Below are positions 16,184 through 25,401 of a DNA stretch of 64,000 nt, piece after piece. Every line of letters starts with the position of its first letter. Within the stretch, counting starts at the first letter, position 1. The notes below the pieces were generated by a model that did no database searches, was not told where the DNA came from, and saw only the letters and a program-made list of their open reading frames with translations. The translations under genes and the position numbers were made by a program. This stretch comes from Caballeronia sp. GAFFF1 (GTDB lineage Bacteria; Pseudomonadota; Gammaproteobacteria; Burkholderiales; Burkholderiaceae), in NCBI RefSeq assembly GCF_023630705.1, contig NZ_JALQEM010000036.1, positions 186,001-250,000 of the forward strand, in the 5' to 3' direction.

Positions 16184-17503
16184 CTAGCCGCCTGCCTTGG
16201 TCACGCGCCAGACGGCGTTCCCGGCGTCGTCGGCGATGAGGAGCGCGCCGTCCTTGTCCTCGGCCAGCCCGACCGGGGCGCCGCGCAACTGCTTCTCGTC
16301 GGGCGACACGAATCCGGTGACGACGGGCTTCGGCGCCCCGACCGGCTGGCCGTCCTGAAACGCGACGTACGCGACCGCATAGCCCGCGAGCGGCGAACGG
16401 TCCCAGCTGCCGTGCTCGCCGATGAACGCGCCGCCGCGATACTGTCCGGGCAAGTTGTTGCCGGTGTAGAAAAGCAGCCCGAGCGGCGCGACGTGCGAGC
16501 CGATGGCGTAGTCGGGCTTGATCGCTTTCTGGACGAGATCGGGTCTTTGCTGATGCACGCGCTCGTCCACGTGCTGTCCATAGTAGCTATATGGCCATCC
16601 GTAGAAAGCATGCTCCTTCACGGAGGTCAGATAGTCAGGAACGAGATCCGCGCCGATCTCGTCGCGTTCGTTCGCCACCGCCCAGAGCTTGCCCGTCTTC
16701 GGCTCCCATTGCAGCGAGGTCGGATTGCGGATGCCCGAGGCGAACACGCGGCTGCCGCCCGTCGCAATGTCGACTTCGAGCACGGCCGCGCGGCGGTATT
16801 CCACTTCGAGTCCGTTCTCGCCGACATTGCTGTTCGAGCCGACGCCCACATACAGCTTCTTGCCATCGGTGCTCGCGAGCAGCGCCTTCGTCCAGTGATG
16901 GTTAATGGTGCTCGGCAAATCGGTGAGCTCGACGCCCGTGCCGTCGATATGCGTCGCGCCGGTCTGATACGGGAACGCGAGAATCGCGTCGGTATCGGCG
17001 ACGAAGAGCGTATTGCCGACCAGTTGCATGCCGAACGGCGAATGCAGATGGTCGATGAAGACGTGCTTCTCCCATTCGCCGTTGCCGTTCGCGGGCTTTC
17101 GCAGCAGCGTAATGCGGTTGCCGCCTTTCGCTTCCTTGCCCGAGCGTGTCTGAACCGTGCCCGCGATGAGCTGCTTCGGCGTCGTGACCGGCTCTTCGTC
17201 AGGACTGCTGGATTCCGCGACGAGGATGTCGCCGTTTGGCAGCGCGTACACCTGACGCGGATGCTCCAAGCCCGACGCGATGCCTTCGATCTTCAGGCCG
17301 TCCGCAACCTTGGGCGTCTCGCCGCTTTTCCAGCCGACGTGCTTCGGCACCTGCATCGGCGGGGCCAGGAAGTTGCGCGCGCTCGGCAGCGGCGGATTCG
17401 CGCCGGCCTGCTGCTGCGATTCGTAGGACGCGTGCTCGTCGCATCCGGCGAGGCAGGCCGCAACGGCCATCGAAACGAGGCTTGTACGCATGATGTTATT
17501 CAC
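16184..17503 (-). CDS. Sorbosone dehydrogenase-like PQQ-type beta-propeller lipoprotein
   Basis: A 439-residue predicted lipoprotein (lipobox LAGC) with a six-bladed beta-propeller of the L-sorbosone / soluble glucose dehydrogenase superfamily, whose members oxidise sugars or aldehydes using PQQ in the periplasm. Characteristic stretches are LEHPRQVYALPNGDILVAES, HSPFGMQLVGNTLFVAD, a propeller Arg-Asn-Pro turn (FASGIRNPTSLQW) and GEHGSWDRSP. The GTG at 17503 has GGAGG about 6 nt upstream and overlaps the upstream TAA; the in-frame ATG at 17491 would be 18 nt from that site, so GTG is preferred. It is coupled to the DUF2231-like membrane protein gene, a plausible electron-transfer or anchoring partner. 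The substrate is unknown. Confidence 0.83.
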   Translation of the reverse strand: MNNIMRTSLVSMAVAACLAGCDEHASYESQQQAGANPPLPSARNFLAPPMQVPKHVGWKSGETPKVADGLKIEGIASGLEHPRQVYALPNGDILVAESSSPDEEPVTTPKQLIAGTVQTRSGKEAKGGNRITLLRKPANGNGEWEKHVFIDHLHSPFGMQLVGNTLFVADTDAILAFPYQTGATHIDGTGVELTDLPSTINHHWTKALLASTDGKKLYVGVGSNSNVGENGLEVEYRRAAVLEVDIATGGSRVFASGIRNPTSLQWEPKTGKLWAVANERDEIGADLVPDYLTSVKEHAFYGWPYSYYGQHVDERVHQQRPDLVQKAIKPDYAIGSHVAPLGLLFYTGNNLPGQYRGGAFIGEHGSWDRSPLAGYAVAYVAFQDGQPVGAPKPVVTGFVSPDEKQLRGAPVGLAEDKDGALLIADDAGNAVWRVTKAGG

Positions 17504-17948
17504 GGACGGCCTCCGGCAGGTTGAAGCGGTTGAACTTGTCGAAGGCCAGCATCACTTGCCCGGCGCTCAGGAGCACGACCGTGACGATCGAGAGGATGAC
17601 GCTGAGCGGGACCATCGCGTAGGCATCGCGCGAGTGAACGAACGCGTTGACCACGGCCGCGATGATGCCGAGCAGATTCAGCCAGAAGTCGGTGCGTTCG
17701 AGGCTCGTGACCGTGCCTCGCCCGCCGAACCAGACATGACCGAGATTGATGAACCGCGGAATGATCGCGAAGAGGAGGCCCACGGTGACGAGCCACGCCG
17801 CGCCCTTTGCCCAGAAGATGACGGCGTTGATCGCATAGATGATGTCGAAGATCAGCGTGCCGACGAAGAGACCATACGGAATCGGATTGAGCCACTCGAA
17901 AAGCGCCGTGGCCAGGCGCGAGCGGTAGCGCGGGCGAATCGGTTTCAT
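17496..17948 (-). CDS. DUF2231-like four-helix membrane protein
   Basis: A 150-residue inner-membrane protein with four hydrophobic helices (about residues 22-45, 50-70, 90-110 and 115-135), separated by short charged loops. The first helix begins NPIPYGLFVGTLIFDI, similar to the DUF2231 pattern. Its TAA stop lies inside the 5' end of the sorbosone dehydrogenase-like gene (8-bp overlap), so the two are translated together. Related pairs of a small membrane protein and a periplasmic sugar or aldehyde dehydrogenase suggest delivery of electrons to the respiratory chain; that is inference. The ATG at 17948 follows AGAGGCTCGTTC on the coding strand. Confidence 0.7.
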   Translation of the reverse strand: MKPIRPRYRSRLATALFEWLNPIPYGLFVGTLIFDIIYAINAVIFWAKGAAWLVTVGLLFAIIPRFINLGHVWFGGRGTVTSLERTDFWLNLLGIIAAVVNAFVHSRDAYAMVPLSVILSIVTVVLLSAGQVMLAFDKFNRFNLPEAVRE

Positions 17949-18143
17949 GAACGAGCCTCTTTGTGGTTGAACGGAACGGGCTAAAAGCGCCATGCGGCGA
18001 CGCACGGCGCGTGCCCGTAAGCTGCCACTCTTGTTCCGTCCAGCCACTGCTTCGCGTGCCTTACGCAAAGATTCCGTCCGCCCGACGCAATGCCGACGAT
18101 TCGCTACGTAGCCCTTACGTAACGGTGCCGGCAAAGCTCACGG

Positions 18144-18887
18144 TCACGCGCTGAAGCCTCCGTCGATCATCAAACTCGCGCCCGTCACGAATGACGCTTC
18201 CGGCCCCGCGACGTACGCCACCATCGCGGCGATTTCGTCGGCCTTGGCGTGCCGTTGCACGGCCATCAGCGCGTGCAGCGCGGAGCCGAACTCGCCTTGC
18301 TCCGGGTTCATGTCGGTGTCGACCGGGCCGGGCTGCACGTTGTTGACCGTGATGCCTTTCGGGCCGAGATCGCGCGCGAGACCCTTGACGAGACCTTGCA
18401 GCGCCGCCTTGCTCATCGCGTAGGCCGCTCCGCCCGGAAACGGCATGCGATCCGCGTTCGTGCTGCCGATGTTCACGATCCGTCCGCCAGCCGGCATGTA
18501 CGGCAGCACTGCCTTTGTCGCGACGAACACGGCGCGCACATTTACGGCCACCGTCTTGTCGAAGTCGTCGAGCGAGAAGGCATCGACCGGGCCGAGATAC
18601 AGCACGCCCGCGTTGTTGACCAGAACGTCGATCTTGCCGAAGTGGCGCGCGGCCTGATCGATCGCGCGAGTCAGCGCGTCCGCGTCGGCTGCGTCGGACT
18701 GGATCGCGAGCACGCGGCCACCGGTTTCTTCGATCTTGGCGGCGAGCGCCGATGCCTGCGCCGCCGATCCGCGATACGTGAACGCGACCGCCGCGCCTTC
18801 GGCCGCGAGCCGGCTGACGACCGCCGCGCCGATGCCGCGCGCGCCGCCCGTGACGAAAGCAATCTTGCCGCTGAGACTGTTTGCCAT
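18144..18887 (-). CDS. SDR family 3-oxoacyl-ACP-reductase-like dehydrogenase
   Basis: A 247-residue classical short-chain dehydrogenase. It shows the cofactor motif TGGARGIG (13-20), the NNAGV motif, and the catalytic Ser in NIGSTNAD with Tyr and Lys in YAMSK. The C-terminus GASLMIDGGFSA is typical of FabG-like members. The ATG at 18887 has AGGAG about 7 nt upstream; longer readings are not protein-like. An SDR transcribed divergently from its own LysR regulator is a common arrangement in this group, and the substrate is not predictable. Confidence 0.88.
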   Translation of the reverse strand: MANSLSGKIAFVTGGARGIGAAVVSRLAAEGAAVAFTYRGSAAQASALAAKIEETGGRVLAIQSDAADADALTRAIDQAARHFGKIDVLVNNAGVLYLGPVDAFSLDDFDKTVAVNVRAVFVATKAVLPYMPAGGRIVNIGSTNADRMPFPGGAAYAMSKAALQGLVKGLARDLGPKGITVNNVQPGPVDTDMNPEQGEFGSALHALMAVQRHAKADEIAAMVAYVAGPEASFVTGASLMIDGGFSA

Positions 18888-19003
18888 GATCTGCTCCTGC
18901 TGGTTGAGTGAAAGTGATGCCAGTATGGCCGTCGGATTCATCGTCCGGTAGCGCATAATGCGACCAAGCAGTTTCAACCGGCAGTATCAAGCGAGGACGC
19001 GCC
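18888..19003. promoter_or_regulatory. Divergent promoter region between SDR and LysR genes
   Basis: A 116-bp intergenic space. It holds an imperfect palindrome, CGCATAATGCG (18952-18962), about 42 nt before the LysR start and 65 nt before the SDR start. LysR proteins usually bind such dyads between themselves and the target, so this is a candidate operator. Confidence 0.45.
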
Positions 19004-19927
19004 GTGGAGTCGTTCAACTTTCTGGAGTCGTTCGTCGTCACGGCGCAGACCGGCAGTTTCTCGGCGGCGGCTCGCCGGCTCGGAATGACACCGGCCGGCG
19101 TCAGCAAGAACGTCGCGCGGCTGGAGCAGCAACTCGGGCTGCGGCTCTTTCATCGAAGCACGCGCAGGCTGACGCTGACCGACAGCGGCGAGAGCTTCTA
19201 TCAGGAAGTGCGCGCGCCGTTCGACGCGCTGCGCGATGCCGTCTCGCACGCGGCGGAGCAAAACGGCGCGCCGTCCGGCACGCTGAAAGTGAGCGTGGGC
19301 GTCGGTTTCGGGCGCGAATATCTGGTGCCTGTCCTCGGCGAATTTCTCGACCGTTACCCGGCCATCGTCCCGGACGTGCATTTTGACAACCGGCCTGTCG
19401 ATCTCATCGGCGAGGGCTACGACGCCGCGATTGGCGGCGGCATCGAACTGAACGAAGGCGTCGTGGCGCGCGAACTCGCGCCGGCGCATGTGATCGTGGT
19501 GGCATCGCCCGCCTACATGGCGGACAAGCCGATGCCCGCGCATCCGTCCGAACTCGAAACGTTCGACGGCATCGCGCGCCGTTCGGTGTCGTCAGGGCGC
19601 GTCTTCGCGTGGAAACTGCGCAACGCCGTGGGAGAACAGTGTCTCGTCCGGCATCGCACGCGCCTGATCTTCGACGACCCCGAAGCCATGGCCGCGGCCG
19701 CCATGCAGGGGCTCGGCATCGCGCTGATTCCCATGCCGCACGCCGCGCGCTGGCTCCAGCAAGGCAGCCTCATGCGTCTCTTGCCGGGCTGGTTCGCCGA
19801 ACTCGGCGCGATCAGTCTGTACTATCCGAGCAAGAAGCTCTTGCCGCCGAAAACGCGCGTGTTCGTCGATTTCGTGGTGGACGCGTTTCGCTCCGGGCGG
19901 ATCAACGCGCGCCCCGACTCCCGCTAG
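19004..19927 (+). CDS. LysR-family transcriptional regulator
   Basis: A 307-residue LysR regulator. The N-terminal winged helix-turn-helix spans about residues 1-60, with SFSAAARRLGMTPAGVSKNVARLE as the recognition region, followed by a periplasmic-binding-protein-like effector domain of the CrgA-type group. It starts with GTG at 19004, with GAGG about 8 nt upstream. It is divergent from the SDR gene, its likely target, and convergent with pelG: its TAG ends only 6 nt before the pelG stop codon. The effector is unknown. Confidence 0.9.
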   Translation: MESFNFLESFVVTAQTGSFSAAARRLGMTPAGVSKNVARLEQQLGLRLFHRSTRRLTLTDSGESFYQEVRAPFDALRDAVSHAAEQNGAPSGTLKVSVGVGFGREYLVPVLGEFLDRYPAIVPDVHFDNRPVDLIGEGYDAAIGGGIELNEGVVARELAPAHVIVVASPAYMADKPMPAHPSELETFDGIARRSVSSGRVFAWKLRNAVGEQCLVRHRTRLIFDDPEAMAAAAMQGLGIALIPMPHAARWLQQGSLMRLLPGWFAELGAISLYYPSKKLLPPKTRVFVDFVVDAFRSGRINARPDSR

Positions 19928-19933
19928 CCACGC

Positions 19934-21304
19934 TCATTGAATCATGAAGGTCTCGTATTCCAGCGAATCGAGCTTTCGATCCAGCCAGAAGAGACTTGCG
20001 AGCACCACGAAAAGCAACGACCCCGCGAAACCGAAGCCGTACCAGCCGGGGTTCGCCATGAGCGTCAGTCCCGTCAGCACCACATTCGACGCGACGAACA
20101 ATGCGACGAGCGCCAGCACCACGCGCCGCTTGTCCAGATAGAAGAACACGTTGATGACGCCCATGAAGAGCACTTGCAGGCTCGCGGCGATCACATCGAC
20201 ATAGAGCAGCGGCGAGTAGAGCGTCGAAATGCGCAGCCAGCTGAGTAGCGTCGCGCTGATCGCGAAGAGCAGCAGAGCGGCCGTCGCCTGCACTTTGACG
20301 ATCTCATAGAGCCCGTTGCGCAGCGCCTCGACCATTGCGTTGCGCATGCGTTCAATGTGTTGCAACGACGCGCCTTCGCGCACCGCGCCATAGAACGCGT
20401 CGTAGTACTCGACGAAGTCCGTCTCGATGCGCATCAGAAACACGGCCATGCCGGGAATGATCGCAAGGTAGGCGAGGAACACGGGAATGTCGTAGATGAT
20501 CGACGCGCGCAGCGGCCCGATGACCGTCTGCCCCGTGCCCGGCGCGTACCAGAACATGTACTTGTCGACCCAGATGCCGAGGTTGTAGAGAAAGCCCGTC
20601 GCCATCAGCGTCGGATAGCGGTAACGTCGCGAGAAGAAGTCATACGCGATGAAGCGGTCGCTCGTGTAGTCGCGATAAATGAGCGTGAGCAAGCCCGCGA
20701 GCAGCACCGTCTGCCCGAACACGAAGCCGCCGAGCAGCCCTGTCAGCCCGAACACGTTCAGCGTGATCGCCGCGCCCGCCGTCAGCGTGTAGCCGATGAA
20801 AAACACCCACAGAATCGACATGTACTGCTTCATGCCGGACAGGAAGATGGTCGCGAGCCAGATGTTGCTCATCACGACGAAGCCGGCGAGCATGAGCAGC
20901 CGGTACGCCGCTGTCTGCTCACGAAACAGGAAGACGACCGCGATGCTACCGAGCAGCGTCGCGGCGACGGTCGAAACGAGCGCCGCGCCGTGATAGTTCG
21001 GCAGCACCATGTCGGCGCGTTTCTCGAAGAGGCGGTCGGAGGTAAAGCGCGTGAAGCCGAGTTGCAGCGGCCCGGTCAGCACCAATGACAGCGAAATGAG
21101 ATACGTCACAGACACCTGGAACTGCGTGATGAGTCCAGTCGGCAGCACGAACGGCAGGCTCAGAATGCCGATCAGCAGCATGCCGATGATCGACAGAATC
21201 CACGGTCCAGCGCTGATGAGGCCCGCGTAGGCATAGGCCTGCATCAGCCCGACGAGCGTGTCGCGCCGAAGCATCTTGCGCAGTTCGAAGCCGATTCCCG
21301 CCAT
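19934..21304 (-). CDS. pelG: Pel exopolysaccharide inner-membrane transporter PelG
   Basis: A 456-residue polytopic protein with about 12 hydrophobic helices, related to polysaccharide flippase-type (MOP) transporters. It opens with MAGIGFELRKMLRRDTLVG, the conserved amphipathic start of PelG, and matches the 456 residues of the Pseudomonas protein. PelG forms the inner-membrane synthase/translocon with PelD, PelE and PelF, moving the growing GalN/GalNAc polymer into the periplasm. It is the last gene of the operon, 16 nt after pelF. No terminator is seen before the convergent LysR gene, so read-through antisense to LysR is possible. Confidence 0.95.
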   Translation of the reverse strand: MAGIGFELRKMLRRDTLVGLMQAYAYAGLISAGPWILSIIGMLLIGILSLPFVLPTGLITQFQVSVTYLISLSLVLTGPLQLGFTRFTSDRLFEKRADMVLPNYHGAALVSTVAATLLGSIAVVFLFREQTAAYRLLMLAGFVVMSNIWLATIFLSGMKQYMSILWVFFIGYTLTAGAAITLNVFGLTGLLGGFVFGQTVLLAGLLTLIYRDYTSDRFIAYDFFSRRYRYPTLMATGFLYNLGIWVDKYMFWYAPGTGQTVIGPLRASIIYDIPVFLAYLAIIPGMAVFLMRIETDFVEYYDAFYGAVREGASLQHIERMRNAMVEALRNGLYEIVKVQATAALLLFAISATLLSWLRISTLYSPLLYVDVIAASLQVLFMGVINVFFYLDKRRVVLALVALFVASNVVLTGLTLMANPGWYGFGFAGSLLFVVLASLFWLDRKLDSLEYETFMIQ

Positions 21305-21320
21305 GACGTTGAGCTTTCCT

Positions 21321-22901
21321 TTATTGTTGTGCGCGCGCTTCGCCGCCGATGAGCCGCTCGTACAGCACGCGATACGCGCCGACCATCCGCTCCTGCGTGT
21401 AGAAGCGTTCCACTCGCGCGATGCCTGCCGCCTGCGCCGCGTGCCAGTTGTTCTCGTCGAGCAGATCGAGCGCGGCGTCGGCGAGCGCGCGCGGATCGGC
21501 GATCTGCACGACGCGGCCCGCTGCGCCGAGCACGGCGTCTTCGCCGGGCAGGCCGTAGATCAGCTGACGGCAAGAGCCGACGTCCGTCGTCACCGAAGGC
21601 ACGCCCGCCGCGAAGCCTTCGAGCACCACGAGCGGCAGCGCCTCGGAAATGGAACTGAGCACCAGCACGCCGCATTTCGGCAGCAGTTCCTCGATCTTCT
21701 GGAAGCCGAGAAACTTCACCTTGCCTTCGAGCCCGAGACTTTCGACGAGGCTGCGGCATTCCTTCGCGTATTCGACGTCTTCGTCCTCCGGTCCCGCAAT
21801 CCACGCCTCCGCGAGCGGTTCCTTGCGCACCACGGTCAGCATCGCGCGAATGAAGGTCTTGATGTCCTTGATCGGCACCACGCGCCCGATCAGGCACAGC
21901 GTCTTCGGCACGCCGGGCGCGCGCTTCTCGCGCAGCGGCGCGAGTCGCGGGAGGTTGACGCCGTTCGGGATGCTCGCCGTCCTTTGCGCGGGCGCGCCGT
22001 CGGCCACTTGCCGCTGGCGATTGCCTTCGTAGAGCGCGATGATGTCGTCGGCGGCGTCGTAGCACACGCGCCCGAGCGTTTCGAAGAAGCGCACCCACAG
22101 ATCGCGGAAGTAGCCGACTTGCGACACGTCGCGCTCGAAGATGCTGCGGTTGTCGCGTATCCACTGGCTCTGGAACAGGTCGATCTTGCGTTCCTTCGTA
22201 TAGATGCCGTGCTCCGACACGAGCAGCGGCCGGCCCGTGCGATAGTGCGCGAGCGCGCCGAGAAAGCCCGCATAGCCGGTGGATACCGTGTGATAGACGC
22301 CCGCATCCGGCAGACTCTCGGCAATGCGCGCGAGCAGCCAGAGCGGCTTGTGCATCACGCGCACGGTCCAGAAATAATCGACGAACGAAGGGTCGGTGCA
22401 TCGCTCTCGATACTGCTCCGTCACGTAGTTCCACGCCTCGCGCGAGTAGAGAAATTCGCTCTCGGAAAGACGGCCGTCCGGCGCGAGGTCTTCGAGCATG
22501 TCGCGCAGCATGGAGCCGGCCGCGGCGCGCATCGCGGGATTGCGCATCGCTTCGTGCAGATCCGCCGATTGCGCGAACGCCGCGCGATCGCCGCGACGCT
22601 TCGCCACTTCGGGGTTCGCGGCGAAGTCGTAGAGAAAGTGATTCTCCTGATGCACGACGTTCTCCGGCAGCGCGTACGAAGCCTTCGGATAATCCTGCGG
22701 ACGGCTGCCGAGAAAGCATAGCGCGAAGCTCAGGTCCGGAAACGCGCGGATCATCTGATTCACCCAGCTCGACACGCCGCCGCTCACATACGGGAACGTG
22801 CCTTCGAGCAGCAGCACGACGTCGGCGCGCTGCGCCTTCGGCAGCGTCGTCGTCAGCGCGGGCCACGATGTGTGCGGGATATCGGCAAGGTTTGCGTTCA
22901 T
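21321..22901 (-). CDS. pelF: Pel polysaccharide glycosyltransferase PelF
   Basis: A 526-residue cytosolic GT4 glycosyltransferase that polymerises the Pel backbone from UDP-sugar donors. Visible landmarks are GTFPYVSGGVSSW (glycine-rich acceptor loop), TVSTGYAGFLG, SEHGIYTKERKIDL, the donor-domain GRVVPIKDIKTFI, and the C-terminal E-x7-E signature region SISEALPLVVLEGFAAG. The ATG at 22901 overlaps the TGA of pelE (ATGA), indicating coupled translation. Length and motifs agree with Pseudomonas PelF (507 residues). Confidence 0.95.
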   Translation of the reverse strand: MNANLADIPHTSWPALTTTLPKAQRADVVLLLEGTFPYVSGGVSSWVNQMIRAFPDLSFALCFLGSRPQDYPKASYALPENVVHQENHFLYDFAANPEVAKRRGDRAAFAQSADLHEAMRNPAMRAAAGSMLRDMLEDLAPDGRLSESEFLYSREAWNYVTEQYRERCTDPSFVDYFWTVRVMHKPLWLLARIAESLPDAGVYHTVSTGYAGFLGALAHYRTGRPLLVSEHGIYTKERKIDLFQSQWIRDNRSIFERDVSQVGYFRDLWVRFFETLGRVCYDAADDIIALYEGNRQRQVADGAPAQRTASIPNGVNLPRLAPLREKRAPGVPKTLCLIGRVVPIKDIKTFIRAMLTVVRKEPLAEAWIAGPEDEDVEYAKECRSLVESLGLEGKVKFLGFQKIEELLPKCGVLVLSSISEALPLVVLEGFAAGVPSVTTDVGSCRQLIYGLPGEDAVLGAAGRVVQIADPRALADAALDLLDENNWHAAQAAGIARVERFYTQERMVGAYRVLYERLIGGEARAQQ

Positions 22902-23953
22902 GAGACGCCTTTGCGCAGCGTGGCAAGCGAGCCGCGCCAGTAATCGAGTACGGGCTTCATGACGGGCAGAACCGCGGACGGGCTCATCTGTCCGAGAAGC
23001 GTCTTGACGCGGGCGAAGTCGCCGCGCAGATACGCGGCTTCGGCCAGATAAGGCAGCATGCGGTCGCGCGCGAAGCCGTGTTGAATCGCGCGTTCGAGCA
23101 GCATGTCGGCGGCGTCGAGATCGCCGCGATCGAGCGCGAGCCGTCCGCGCATGCGCCACAGCGCCGCGTCCGCCGGTTCGATATCGAGCGCGGCGGCGGC
23201 GTAGGCATCGGCCTGTTCCGCCGCGTTGCGGTACACGTCGCCCTGCACGAGATGCGCGTAGATCAATTCGCCATAAAGCTCCGCGAGCGTCTTGTTCACT
23301 TCGTAACGCTCGCGCGGCGTGAGCGGGTCAGACAGGCGAGGGCGTTGGGCGAGGATGCGCTGCGTGAGGCGCTTCTCCTGGCTGTCGAGCATGCCGTAGG
23401 CGAGCAGGCGAATATCGTCGAGCGGATCGGCGAGCATGCCGCGCAACAGCGGACTGATGGTGTGCGCCGGCATCGACTGCATGGCGAGCAGCGCCGTCAT
23501 GCGCAGCGACGTCGCCGCTTCGGCGTTCTGCAACTCGGCCTTGAGGCGCGCGCCGCGTCCGTACGACACATGCGGAATCAGATGCGTCGCGAACTCCGGC
23601 TCTTCGATATAGGCGATGCCTTTCGCCGTCACGCGGCGCGGCAACGCGAGCGCGAGCACCATCGCGCCGACGGAGACCAGCGCGCCGCCCACCGGCACCG
23701 CGAACACGAAGAGCCACAGATAGCACCACGCGCCCTTCGAACGATAGCGCGCGGGCAGCGTTCGCCAGCACGCGAACGCGAGAAGCGTGGCCGCCACGGC
23801 CTGCGCGGCGAAGCAGGCGAGCAGCACGCCGGTCGGCGGCCCGGCGCGGGAGGCGAGCACGAACATGCCGATTTGCACGGCGACGCCGAGCAGCGCGGCC
23901 AGCCACGCCAGCCACGCTGTCGCGCGATGGATCGGGCGCTCACGCGTCGGCAT
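22898..23953 (-). CDS. pelE: Pel biosynthesis inner-membrane protein PelE
   Basis: A 351-residue protein with two N-terminal membrane helices and a third hydrophobic region (about 12-33, 42-60, 74-100), then a cytosolic tetratricopeptide-like helical domain (about 225-330). PelE binds PelG/PelD and helps activate the PelF glycosyltransferase at the membrane. Assignment rests on fold and on its fixed place between pelD and pelF: it overlaps pelD by 14 bp and pelF by 4 bp. Confidence 0.92.
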   Translation of the reverse strand: MPTRERPIHRATAWLAWLAALLGVAVQIGMFVLASRAGPPTGVLLACFAAQAVAATLLAFACWRTLPARYRSKGAWCYLWLFVFAVPVGGALVSVGAMVLALALPRRVTAKGIAYIEEPEFATHLIPHVSYGRGARLKAELQNAEAATSLRMTALLAMQSMPAHTISPLLRGMLADPLDDIRLLAYGMLDSQEKRLTQRILAQRPRLSDPLTPRERYEVNKTLAELYGELIYAHLVQGDVYRNAAEQADAYAAAALDIEPADAALWRMRGRLALDRGDLDAADMLLERAIQHGFARDRMLPYLAEAAYLRGDFARVKTLLGQMSPSAVLPVMKPVLDYWRGSLATLRKGVS

Positions 23954-25397
23954 GACAAAGCCGCAGGAACTGATGCAGCGCGTCGATCGGCGAATCGGCG
24001 GAAAGACGCATCGAATGCGTCGCGACGCCCGCCGATTCGAAGTCCGTGCCGAACTGCGCGCGCAGGTTCTCTTCGATGCGCAACAGATAGCCCGCGACCG
24101 CGCTTTCGCCGGAGAGCGGCATCAGCGTGAGCACGACGCGCTGTGTCGGCGTGACGATGGGCCACTGCGCATCCAGCGAGCGCCGCAGCCGCAGCACGTG
24201 TTCGTGCAGCGACACGCCGAATTCGCTCGCATCGAAGACGAGCGCGACGAGCGACGACTCCACGCCCGTATCGCGCAACAGGCGCACGAGGCGCGCGTAG
24301 TCGAGCGCGAAGTCGTACGGGCAGCGCGGGAACGCCTGCAACACCGAACGGCTGATCTCGGCGTGGCGCACGCTGTCCGCGTAATAGCCGCCGAGCACGA
24401 GCAGGAACTGAAGGTTGTCGCGCGTCATCGCGAGAAACGGCATGCGCTCGACGACGAGCAACGCAACGTGCCGGCCGCCTGCATCGACGAGCGGCGCGAC
24501 GGCGCGGTATCGCGTGTTGGTTTCCGCGCCCGCGGCGCCCGATGCCGTGCTCGATTCCGGATGCGTGAGCGCGAGCGTTTCGCGCGCCTCGGCGACGAGC
24601 GGATCGGCGAGATCGAGCGTGAAAGGGTCGCCGACGCTCGCGACGGGCGTCGTCTGCACCGTGTTGCCGTTCCACACGAAGAGGCTCGCGGTTTCCAGCT
24701 GACACGCCTGCGCGGCCGTCTTCAGGAAGCGCGCCGCGCCGATAAGCGGGCCCTCGTCCTCGTCGTTGAGCGCGAGCGTGCGCAGGCGGGCGAGCGAATC
24801 GCGCAGCGTGGCGGGGCGCGCGAGCACGTCCTGTTCGAGCCGTTCATGCGACAGGCGCAGCAGGAACTGGTTCTTCGTGAGAATGGAAAGACGCTCGGCG
24901 AGATAGTCGTTGGCGATGCGCGCCTGCCGCTGACGGCCGATCCAGATGTCGCCGAACTGGCCGCATAGAAGCGTCAGCACGAATCCGCCGAAGAAGAAGC
25001 TGCCGGGAAAGACAGCGTGCGCGCGCGACGGACCGGCCGCGTCCGAGACATACCACGCAAGCAGCAGCATGAGCGCGCTCGCCATGCCGGCGAGCGTGCC
25101 GTAGCGCAGCGCGAAGACGACCGGCAGGAGCCACACCCAGCCGAAGCCCGTGCGCAACAGCAGCGGATCGGCGGGATCGACGAACCAGCAGACGCCTGCC
25201 ATGAGAACAGTCGCGACGGCGACTTCCATCGCGATGAACGCCGCCCGCCTGCCCGAAATGCCCGAAGGCGCGATGACCCGCGCCCACGGCATGTCGCGCG
25301 AGACCGACTGCCCGCTTTGCGCCGCGCGTTGCCGTCGCGGGCGCGCCGCGCCGCCCGGCTTGGGCGATGCCTGCGGTTTGCCGTCCACGGTACCCAT
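23940..25397 (-). CDS. pelD: Pel c-di-GMP receptor PelD
   Basis: A 485-residue inner-membrane receptor that switches on Pel synthesis when it binds c-di-GMP. An Arg/Pro-rich cytosolic N-terminus is followed by four membrane helices (about 55-155), a GAF domain (about 205-350) and a degenerate GGDEF domain lacking the catalytic GGDEF motif. The inhibitory-site motif RxxD is present as R406-S-L-D409, and R440 lies at the distance expected for the third ligand-binding Arg of Pseudomonas PelD (R367, D370, R402). Regulation by c-di-GMP is therefore predicted to be intact. It follows pelC by 4 nt. Confidence 0.93.
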   Translation of the reverse strand: MGTVDGKPQASPKPGGAARPRRQRAAQSGQSVSRDMPWARVIAPSGISGRRAAFIAMEVAVATVLMAGVCWFVDPADPLLLRTGFGWVWLLPVVFALRYGTLAGMASALMLLLAWYVSDAAGPSRAHAVFPGSFFFGGFVLTLLCGQFGDIWIGRQRQARIANDYLAERLSILTKNQFLLRLSHERLEQDVLARPATLRDSLARLRTLALNDEDEGPLIGAARFLKTAAQACQLETASLFVWNGNTVQTTPVASVGDPFTLDLADPLVAEARETLALTHPESSTASGAAGAETNTRYRAVAPLVDAGGRHVALLVVERMPFLAMTRDNLQFLLVLGGYYADSVRHAEISRSVLQAFPRCPYDFALDYARLVRLLRDTGVESSLVALVFDASEFGVSLHEHVLRLRRSLDAQWPIVTPTQRVVLTLMPLSGESAVAGYLLRIEENLRAQFGTDFESAGVATHSMRLSADSPIDALHQFLRLCHADA

Positions 25398-25401
25398 GGC
25401 G

